From: a candidate division WOR-3 bacterium
Lineage (GTDB): Bacteria > Hydrothermota > Tepidihabitantia > Tepidihabitantales > Tepidihabitantaceae
Assembly: GCA_016867815.1 (NCBI GenBank)
Contig: VGIR01000013.1
Coordinates: forward strand, 1-45,830
DNA length: 45,830 nt
Direction of reading: 5' to 3'
Both the position numbers and the translations under genes were made by a program. Shown here in pieces: positions 17,347-22,697 of the stretch (the stretch's first letter is position 1; each line of letters opens with the position of its first letter). The notes under the pieces were generated by a model that was not told where the DNA came from, did not search any database, and worked only from the letters and a program-made list of their open reading frames with translations.

Positions 17347-17420
17347 CGCGCCCGGCGCGACTTGAACGCGCAACCTACGGATTCGTAGTCCGGCACTCTA
17401 TCCAATTGAGCTACGGGCGC
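17347..17420 (-). tRNA. tRNA-Arg (anticodon ACG)
   Basis: Minus-strand GCGCCCG...CGGGCGC forms the acceptor stem, with GCTC/GAGT D-stem and GCGCG/CGCGC T-stem around TTCAAGT. The anticodon loop CTACGAA gives ACG, the tRNA whose A34 becomes inosine. The outermost anticodon-stem pair (27-43) is a C-T mismatch. Length is 74 bases, with no encoded CCA. Confidence 0.96.
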
Positions 17421-17437
17421 TTTGGGAACTCCGGCCA

Positions 17438-17466
17438 ATTGTATTCCCCGCAGAGGCCGAAGTCAA
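17438..17466 (-). promoter_or_regulatory. Promoter of the tRNA-Arg-tadA unit
   Basis: On the minus strand TTGACT (17466-17461), a 17-bp spacer, and TACAAT (17443-17438), placing the start point about 10 bases before the tRNA. The -35 box contains the TGA stop of the upstream acetyltransferase gene. Confidence 0.65.
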
Positions 17467-17894
17467 GAACCCGAGACGCGGAACCACTTGGCCATGCTGA
17501 CCAGGGGTTGGACCTCGTAGCCGAGTTTCCGGTAGAATCCGGCCACGTCGCCTCGGGCCTCATCAACCTGGAGTTTAGCCCGAGGACAACCTTGCTGCCG
17601 CAGCCAGCTCTCAGCATGCTCCATCATCTGCGTACCTATGCCCCTGCGCTGCAGATCGGGTCTGACCGCCAGCGAGTAGATCCAGCCTCGGTGGCCGTCG
17701 TAGCCAACCATGACCGTGGCCACGACCTTGTCATCCAAGACGCCGACAAAGAACGACTCCGGGCTGTGCCTGAGCTTCTTCTGGATGTCGGAGCGGGGGT
17801 TCCGTTCCGGCGTGGTCATACCGGCCAGGCTCCACACCTCCAGCACCTGGTCGGTATCCTCGATGACGAACGGCCGTATTTCAATGCCCTTCAA
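17463..17894 (-). CDS. GNAT family N-acetyltransferase (YpeA-like)
   Basis: A single-domain acetyltransferase of about 143 residues. The acetyl-CoA loop is seen as SLAVRPDLQRRGIGTQMM (motif A, RRGIG), preceded by the VVATVMVGYDGHRGWIYSLAV strand pair and followed by the QVDEARGDVAGFYRKLGYE motif B. The pattern resembles YpeA/RimI-like enzymes; the substrate cannot be read. I prefer TTG 17894, because GGGAGGGG lies six bases upstream, over GTG 17912, which starts inside that site. It has its own candidate promoter. The stop codon lies within the -35 box of the tRNA-Arg promoter, so the two units are packed without spacing. Confidence 0.88.
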   Translation of the reverse strand: MKGIEIRPFVIEDTDQVLEVWSLAGMTTPERNPRSDIQKKLRHSPESFFVGVLDDKVVATVMVGYDGHRGWIYSLAVRPDLQRRGIGTQMMEHAESWLRQQGCPRAKLQVDEARGDVAGFYRKLGYEVQPLVSMAKWFRVSGS

Positions 17895-17950
17895 ACCGTC
17901 CCCTCCCGGCACGGATGACAGCCAAGATTCTTCGGCAGTCTCACGCCTAG

Positions 17951-17978
17951 ATTCTCACCGACTCAGGCGCAAAGTCAA
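17951..17978 (-). promoter_or_regulatory. Candidate promoter of the acetyltransferase gene
   Basis: On the minus strand TTGACT (17978-17973), a 16-bp spacer, and GAGAAT (17956-17951), one mismatch from the TAGAAT seen elsewhere. Confidence 0.45.
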
Positions 17979-18007
17979 ACTATGCCCGAAGCAAGATGGC
18001 CGGTCAA

Positions 18008-18085
18008 TCAACCACAGACGAACGCAGATGGACACAGATGGCTCCCCCTCTCCTCACTGAGGAGAGGGTTGGGGTGAGGAGGATG
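18008..18085. repeat. Intergenic repeat with a perfect palindrome
   Basis: A word-repeat stretch (ACCACAGACGAACGCAGATGG, then GACACAGATGG) leads into a 21-base palindrome at 18047-18067, CCTCTCCTCA-C-TGAGGAGAGG, then GTTGGGGTGAGGAGG. It resembles the widely dispersed intergenic repeats of this window. Confidence 0.55.
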
Positions 18086-18499
18086 CCGACTGCCGCTGCA
18101 GTACAACCTTCCTGACTGCTTGTAGCCTGGAGCTTGCGGCTTGTGGCTCCTCGCGCATGAAGTAGATGCCCGACCTCGGATTCATCGCCCGCCGCCCATC
18201 GAATAGACACTCACGCCCTACTCCTCTTCTTCGTCTTCCTGCGGCGTGGGACCGTGGTCAGTTACTCCTGACATGAAAGCGCGTATCAGCCGGGGTGAAG
18301 GAGCGGGAGCAGTACTCCCCGCTCCAGGGGGAACTACCGAGAGGATAGGAGAGAAGGCCGTTCCGTGCGTAGACAAATCAGGAACGAGCACCCCATCTCG
18401 GGAAACTCAGGGGCATCGCGCTGCCAGCCAACCCGCAAACTTCTTGGAGGGCAGCGAGGAAGCCCACGCGCACGCCGCAACGCGTTGCGCCCTGCCGAT
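18086..18499. other. Gene-free stretch with one hairpin
   Basis: No ORF with convincing codon use. An open frame of 93 codons (18246-18527) has no ribosome site and unusual composition. A hairpin GGAGCGGG/CCCGCTCC lies around 18299-18324. Nothing else was recognised. Confidence 0.4.
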
Positions 18500-18531
18500 A
18501 CCCGCCCGTGATTTCACCCGCCCGTGATTTC
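18500..18531 (+). repeat. Perfect 16-bp tandem duplication at a -35 box
   Basis: ACCCGCCCGTGATTTC occurs twice without spacing (18500-18515 and 18516-18531) and ends two bases before the TTGACA of the RRM gene promoter. The position suits an activator or repressor binding site; a replication-slippage duplication is the alternative. Confidence 0.75.
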
Positions 18532-18533
18532 AC

Positions 18534-18561
18534 TTGACACAGTAGACCCGGAAGTTAACAT
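18534..18561 (+). promoter_or_regulatory. Promoter of the RRM protein gene
   Basis: TTGACA (18534-18539), a 16-bp spacer, and TAACAT (18556-18561). The predicted leader is about 157 bases, long for this window and reminiscent of cold-shock mRNA leaders. Confidence 0.7.
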
Positions 18562-18724
18562 GACACGCCGGGTACCGCGAGGCCTGGTATCCGGCAAACA
18601 GCGCGAGGTCTCGAGAGTGCTTGTGGTCGGCCGGGAGTCTATGAGTCAGGTCAGTATGTCCTACATGCCCGCACCCGTAGTTCCGTAACGTGCCCCAAGC
18701 GTAAACCTGTTCGGAGGTAGATAC

Positions 18725-19036
18725 ATGGGAAAGCGCGTGTTTGTGGGGAACCTTCCCTTCAGCGCGACCGAGGACCAGCTGCGCGAGCTGTTCAGCCAGC
18801 ACGGCGAGGTAGCCTCGGCTGAGATCGTTAAGGACAAGTTCACCGAGCGTTCCCGCGGATTCGCATTCGTGGAAATGGCTACGGATGAGGCGGCGGCGGC
18901 GGCCGTCGCGGCTCTGAACCAGTACCAGATGGACGGGCGTCCGCTGACCGTGAACGAAGCCCGCGCCCGCACCGAGAGTCGCGGCCCGCGCGAGCGTGGC
19001 AACCGCGGCGGCGACGGCGGCGGCAACCGCTGGTAG
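18725..19036 (+). CDS. RNA-binding protein with one RRM domain
   Basis: A 103-residue single-stranded RNA-binding protein. The RRM spans residues 4-80, with RNP2 VFVGNL (5-10) and RNP1 RGFAFVEM (44-51) intact, including the aromatic residues that stack on bases. A short Arg/Gly-rich tail (about 84-103, RGNRGGDGGGNRW) follows, as in cyanobacterial and proteobacterial cold-inducible Rbp proteins. ATG 18725 is preceded by GGAGGTAG. The gene has a strong promoter with a perfect tandem repeat before it, a long leader, and an intrinsic terminator just after, so it is a monocistronic, probably highly expressed unit. A cold-response or RNA-chaperone role is inferred from family behaviour. Confidence 0.95.
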   Translation: MGKRVFVGNLPFSATEDQLRELFSQHGEVASAEIVKDKFTERSRGFAFVEMATDEAAAAAVAALNQYQMDGRPLTVNEARARTESRGPRERGNRGGDGGGNRW

Positions 19037-19054
19037 AGCTGTCCTACCTAGCTA

Positions 19055-19084
19055 CGGGCGGGCGCTTGCCCGCCCGCTTCTTTT
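19055..19084 (+). terminator. Intrinsic terminator of the RRM gene
   Basis: CGGGCGGGC (19055-19063), loop GCTT, GCCCGCCCG (19068-19076), then CTTCTTTT. The perfect 9-bp stem with a U-rich tail lies 18 bases after the stop codon. Confidence 0.9.
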
Positions 19085-19104
19085 GGGAGGAAGCTTCGTG
19101 GGTG

Positions 19105-19225
19105 TTTCACCACCAAGACACCAAGACACGAAGAGGACTCGAGAAGCAGGGCCTCAGGCCGTTCGTACCCGGCGTCGCGCCAACAATCGACAATCGTCAA
19201 TCGACAATTGTCAATCGTGTTTCAG
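19105..19225. repeat. Word-repeat element between two convergent genes
   Basis: ACCACCAAGACACCAAGACA-type words at 19109-19133 match 21265-21289 at 24 of 25 positions. The downstream half (about 19178-19218) is built from CAATCGACAATCGTCAATCG words and their complements. Confidence 0.7.
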
Positions 19226-19230
19226 GTGTT

Positions 19231-19728
19231 TCAGGTGTTGATGCGGGAGAAGATGATGGCAAGGACCATGGTCGCGCCGATGCCGATGGTCCAGCCGATG
19301 AACGTGTTCATCGCGCAACCGGAGTCCCGGCGGTAGGTCTTGAGCACTTCGGCATGCGAGAGCCTGACCTTGACCGTGTCGTCCGGCGATACGTAGACCC
19401 ATTCGGTACCCACGCGCACCGAACCGGCCTCGTAGCTCGAGATAAGACCGGGCTGGTCAGGAATCGCGCCCAGTTTTCTTAGCCTGTCCCAGAACTGCTC
19501 GGGCGCCTCGTCAACTGAAGCTCTGTACACGGTCTTCGGCGGGAACAAGCTGACGAAGTGCTTGCCCGGCAGGGCCTCGACCACGACGGGAGCTACGGTC
19601 ATCGGCACGGTCGTGGCGTCGAGATAGACCTGATCCGGCAGCGAGTCCGTCTCGATCGAGACATAGCCGACCGTGGCCGCGCACGCAACGGCGACAGAGA
19701 AGAGCAACAGAGCGGCAATTCGCTTCAT
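19231..19728 (-). CDS. Small envelope protein with PEGA-like region and C-terminal membrane helix
   Basis: A 165-residue protein from ATG 19728. Residues 1-20 form a signal peptide with an AVACAA ending, where an N-terminal cysteine near residue 16 could be lipidated. Residues about 25-65 (SLPDQVYLDATTVPMTVAP...LPGKHFVSLFPP) resemble the PEGA surface-domain pattern, in which a small beta unit ends in PG.H.V...P. A hydrophobic helix near the C-terminus (NTFIGWTIGIGATMVLAIIF) would anchor the protein. I read the longer open frame upstream as non-coding because it passes through repeat sequence. The candidate promoter (19744-19772) gives a leader of only about nine bases. Function is unknown. 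Confidence 0.65.
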   Translation of the reverse strand: MKRIAALLLFSVAVACAATVGYVSIETDSLPDQVYLDATTVPMTVAPVVVEALPGKHFVSLFPPKTVYRASVDEAPEQFWDRLRKLGAIPDQPGLISSYEAGSVRVGTEWVYVSPDDTVKVRLSHAEVLKTYRRDSGCAMNTFIGWTIGIGATMVLAIIFSRINT

Positions 19729-19743
19729 CAGCGGGTGGCGGGA

Positions 19744-19772
19744 ATCATACCGGTCAACTCCCGGCGGGTCAA
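19744..19772 (-). promoter_or_regulatory. Promoter of the PEGA-like gene
   Basis: On the minus strand TTGACC (19772-19767), a 17-bp spacer, and TATGAT (19749-19744). The predicted start is about 9 bases upstream of ATG 19728. Confidence 0.55.
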
Positions 19773-19797
19773 ACAATCCGCTGGACCTAGAGCCGAG

Positions 19798-19867
19798 AGG
19801 ATGAAGGCGGAGAGATGAAGGACACCGGTTCCCCTTCGTATCCTGTTTCAGCCTTCCCTGTTTCATC
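19798..19867. repeat. Low-complexity inverted repeat upstream of fabD
   Basis: GGATGAAGGCGGAGAGATGAAGG on the left faces CCTGTTTCAGCCTTCCCTG / TTTCATC on the right. It lies between the divergent promoters of the PEGA-like gene and fabD. Confidence 0.5.
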
Positions 19868-19882
19868 GCTGCCCTGCCGGCT

Positions 19883-19910
19883 TTGACACTGCCGACTCGA
19901 ACCGTATGAT
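19883..19910 (+). promoter_or_regulatory. Promoter of fabD
   Basis: TTGACA (19883-19888), a 16-bp spacer, and TATGAT (19905-19910), a near-consensus promoter. It gives a leader of about 80 bases before ATG 19997. Confidence 0.75.
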
Positions 19911-19996
19911 GGACAGTGACCGTCAGAAGCGTGTCGTTGCGCGCGGGCAGGTTCCGCACCAACGACCCGAAGCAGGCCCCACAGAAAGGCAACACG

Positions 19997-20917
19997 ATGA
20001 GTGACCCAATCGGTCTCCTTTTCCCCGGACAGGGCTCGCAGTCCGTCGGCATGGGCGCGGATCTGTACGCGAAGTTCGCGCCGGCCCACGACGTGTACGA
20101 ACATGCCGAGCAGGTCCTCGAGCTCCCCATCAAGGCGCTGTCGTTCGAAGGTCCGGAAGATAAGCTGCGCCAGACCCGCTACACCCAGCCGGCTATCCTG
20201 ACCCATTCGCTCGCGGCGCTGGCAGTACTGCCGAAGCTCAGCCCGGCAATGGCTGCCGGTCACAGCCTCGGCGAGTACTCAGCCCTGTACGCTGCGGGCG
20301 CGCTCGACTTCGACTCAGTGATGAAGCTCGTGAAGCGCCGCGGCGCCTTGATGTATGCCGAGGGAGAGAAGAACCCCGGTACAATGGCCGCAATCATCGG
20401 CATGGACGCAGGAGCAGTCGAGCTGCTCTGCAAGGAGGTTGGTGGCGTGGTTGTACCGGCCAATTACAACGAGCCGAAGCAGACGGTCATCTCCGGCGAG
20501 GTCCCGGCTGTCAAGGCCGCGGCCGAGCTGGCCAAGACGCGCGGCGCGCTCAAAGCCGTGCTCCTGCCTGTATCCGGCGCATTCCATTCGCCCCTGCTCA
20601 AAGAATCGGCGGCCGAGTTCGCCGACTTCCTGGGAAGCTTCGAGATTCACACTCCATCCTTCCCGGTCGTCGCCAACGTCACCGGCAAGCCGGTCACGAC
20701 TGCCGCCGATGTCCGCGACTGTCTGACCCGGCAGCTCATATCGCCCGTCCGCTGGGTCGCGACCGTCGAAAGCGCCAAACAGCTTGGCTGCAAACGCTTC
20801 TTCGAAGTCGGACCGGGCAATGTTCTCGCCGGCCTCGCCCGCAGAATCGACCGCGAGCTGATGGTCCTGCCGGCCGGCAAGGTCTCGGACGTCGAAGCCC
20901 TCGTCGCCGCCCACTAA
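19997..20917 (+). CDS. fabD: Malonyl-CoA:ACP transacylase
   Basis: Transfers malonyl from CoA to acyl carrier protein, supplying extender units to type II fatty-acid synthesis. From ATG 19997 (AAAGG upstream) it is 306 residues, normal for FabD. The FPGQGSQ motif is at residues 9-15, the nucleophile S90 lies in GHSLGEYSA, and catalytic H197 in SGAFHSPLL. Readings that start earlier pass through the promoter region and are rejected. No other fab genes are adjacent; instead a GDT1-family gene follows after 9 bases, apparently co-transcribed. The gene is therefore separated from a classical fab cluster. Confidence 0.96.
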   Translation: MSDPIGLLFPGQGSQSVGMGADLYAKFAPAHDVYEHAEQVLELPIKALSFEGPEDKLRQTRYTQPAILTHSLAALAVLPKLSPAMAAGHSLGEYSALYAAGALDFDSVMKLVKRRGALMYAEGEKNPGTMAAIIGMDAGAVELLCKEVGGVVVPANYNEPKQTVISGEVPAVKAAAELAKTRGALKAVLLPVSGAFHSPLLKESAAEFADFLGSFEIHTPSFPVVANVTGKPVTTAADVRDCLTRQLISPVRWVATVESAKQLGCKRFFEVGPGNVLAGLARRIDRELMVLPAGKVSDVEALVAAH

Positions 20918-20926
20918 GGAGACAGA

Positions 20927-21208
20927 ATGGACTGGAGACTCCTGCTGACCACATTCGGCTCGGTCTTCCTGGCCGAGCTTGGCGACAAGACACAGCTTGC
21001 CACGCTCTGTTTCGCCACGGGCAAGAACACGTTCTTGTCGGTTTTCGTCGGCAGCTCACTTGCCCTGGTCACGAGCTCGCTCTTGGCCTGCGTCATCGGC
21101 AGTGCGCTCAGCCGGGTCCTGCCGGTGCGCTTGGTCCAGCTGGGCGCGGGCGTGCTTTTCATCGTGATCGGCGCGTTGCTGGTGGCCAAGAACCTCCGCT
21201 CAGCCTAA
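20927..21208 (+). CDS. GDT1/TMEM165 (UPF0016) family membrane protein, single-repeat form
   Basis: A 93-residue membrane protein with three hydrophobic helices (about 5-25, 35-60, 66-88). The family signature ELGDKTQ lies in helix one (about residues 16-22). GDT1-family proteins are cation transporters, shown for calcium or manganese in eukaryotes and manganese export in some bacteria. Most are tandem duplications with two E-x-G-D motifs. This is a half-size form with one motif, which would have to pair with itself or with a second half-size protein; none is encoded next to it. It follows fabD by 9 bases. Metal specificity cannot be read from the sequence. Confidence 0.88.
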   Translation: MDWRLLLTTFGSVFLAELGDKTQLATLCFATGKNTFLSVFVGSSLALVTSSLLACVIGSALSRVLPVRLVQLGAGVLFIVIGALLVAKNLRSA

Positions 21209-21225
21209 CACGGGGGCACCGGAAT

Positions 21226-21364
21226 TGAACCGCCAAGACGCCAAGGGGACAGAAACGGAACCCTACCACAAAGACACCAAGACACGAAGGTCCGGACGGA
21301 TTGGAGCGGCCCGGGTGCCTGCTGCCGGTCGGATTGTCTTTGTGCCTTTGTGTCTTGGTGGTGA
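21226..21364. repeat. Low-complexity inverted repeat between GDT1 gene and truD
   Basis: Left arm 21265-21290 (ACCACAAAGACACCAAGACA...) and right arm 21337-21362 (...CCTTTGTGTCTTGGTGGT) are inverted, about 80 percent complementary, around a loop of about 46 bases. A related word (CCGCCAAGACGCCAAGG) precedes the left arm. The left arm is nearly identical to the copy at 19109-19133. Confidence 0.75.
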
Positions 21365-21385
21365 ATACCGGCTCTCGTTTCCAAC

Positions 21386-22540
21386 ATGAAGCTGAAGGCC
21401 CGGCCAGAGGATTTCCGCGTCGAGGAACGCCTGAGGCTCCGTCTGAAACGAGCCGGGGCCCACTCGGTCTACCGGCTTGAGAAACGCTTCTGGAACACCC
21501 TCGACGTCATCACCCATCTGGAACAACGTCACGGTCTGAGGAAGCTCAGCCGGGCCGGGCTCAAGGACCGCTACGCCCTCTCGGTGCAGTACCTCTCCCT
21601 GCCGGGCCGCGGCCCAAAGCAAGTGGTCGAGAAGAACTACACGCTCCGCCTGGCCGGGATGGCCGATGAACCGGTCAGCCGCGACGTGCTGCTCGGCAAC
21701 TCATTCAAGGTCACGCTGCGCGCCCTGACCGACGATGAGGCATCGGCAATCCTCTCCGCGCTGCCCAAGGTCAACCGGTTCGGCTTCCCGAACTACTACG
21801 ACGAGCAGCGCCTTGGGTCGGCCCGACACGGCCAGGGCTTCATCGCCCGCCGCCTCATCGCCGGCCACTTCAACGGCGCTCTCCGACTCTGGCTGGGCAC
21901 GCCATCGTCGGCCGACGACACGCAGACACGACGCCGCAAGTCCGCCATCGAAGACAACTGGGGTAACTGGCGACGATTGCTGGAACTTGCGCCGCCTGAG
22001 GGCCAGCCGGCGATTCGGCATCTTAGCATCAGCCCCAAGGACTTCAAAGGCGCGGTCTATCTCATCCCGCGCCAGCTGCTCGAGCTCTTCGTCAACGCCT
22101 ATCAGGCATGGCTCTGGAACGAAATCCTGGCCGCACTGCTGGCAGACCTCAAAGCGCCACTCCGGCAGCTGGAGTACTTCCTCGGCTCTCTTGCCTTCTA
22201 CGACGAACTGAACCCGACAGACGCGAAGTTCCTGTCCAAGCTGGTCGTCCCGGCGCCGGGGCCGGACGCGGAGTTTGCCAGCGAGCGGGCGGCGCGGGTC
22301 ACCAACCAGGTCCTGGCCCGCGAAGGCCTGAGCCTCGACCAACTGGAGCTGAAGCTGCGCATCCGCGGCGTGTTCTTCAAAGCCTACCCGCGCAAAGCCG
22401 TGGTCCTACCGGAGAACATGAGGGCGACTGCGCCCGAAGCCGACGACCTCTACCCCGGCCGCAAGAAACTCGTGCTCTCCTTCTTCCTCCCGCCCGGCTC
22501 CTACGCCACGATGCTCATCAAGCGCCTGTCGCTGCTGTAG
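21386..22540 (+). CDS. truD: tRNA pseudouridine(13) synthase TruD
   Basis: Isomerises U13 of tRNA (Glu in E. coli) to pseudouridine. The 384-residue protein has the family N-terminus KARPEDFRVEE and catalytic D61 in SRAGLKDRYAL. NYYDEQRLGSARHGQGF (about residues 135-151) corresponds to the conserved NYFG.QRFG segment, followed by the TRUD insertion domain (about 165-325) and a C-terminal return to the core (PEN...DDLYPGRKKLVLSFFLPPGSYATMLIKRL). All family landmarks are present. The start follows directly after a repeat element with no clear ribosome site, so ATG 21386 rests on the fit to the family N-terminus. Function in this lineage is inferred from the family. Confidence 0.95.
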   Translation: MKLKARPEDFRVEERLRLRLKRAGAHSVYRLEKRFWNTLDVITHLEQRHGLRKLSRAGLKDRYALSVQYLSLPGRGPKQVVEKNYTLRLAGMADEPVSRDVLLGNSFKVTLRALTDDEASAILSALPKVNRFGFPNYYDEQRLGSARHGQGFIARRLIAGHFNGALRLWLGTPSSADDTQTRRRKSAIEDNWGNWRRLLELAPPEGQPAIRHLSISPKDFKGAVYLIPRQLLELFVNAYQAWLWNEILAALLADLKAPLRQLEYFLGSLAFYDELNPTDAKFLSKLVVPAPGPDAEFASERAARVTNQVLAREGLSLDQLELKLRIRGVFFKAYPRKAVVLPENMRATAPEADDLYPGRKKLVLSFFLPPGSYATMLIKRLSLL

Positions 22541-22697
22541 GAAAGGGATAGAGAGATAAAGGGACAAAGGGATCGAGGGCGAAGGAGAAAGTTCCAAGGG
22601 GCAATGCACAAGTCCGGACTCTGCCATTTCCACTTCGTGCTTTCTACTTTGGCTCTTCGGCACTCTATCCCTCTATCCCTATGTCTCTTTGTCCCCT
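22541..22697. repeat. Low-complexity inverted repeat overlapping the start of the next gene
   Basis: Left arm 22541-22575 is built of GGGATAGAG and GGGACAAAGG words. Right arm 22664-22697 is CTCTATCCCTCTATCCC and CTCTTTGTCCCC, their complements. The interior 22612-22635 matches the nadB-upstream element. The right half is translated as the N-terminus of the gene starting at 22604. Confidence 0.75.

Noticed and set aside
17253-17438. N-terminal extension of the tadA frame (APVAQLDRVPDYES...)
   Set aside because: It is the translation of tRNA-Arg(ACG) and the repeat after it; TadA's family N-terminus begins at TTG 17252.
18246-18527. 93-codon plus-strand ORF before the RRM gene
   Set aside because: No ribosome site, no recognisable motif, runs into the tandem repeat and promoter; probably chance in GC-rich DNA.
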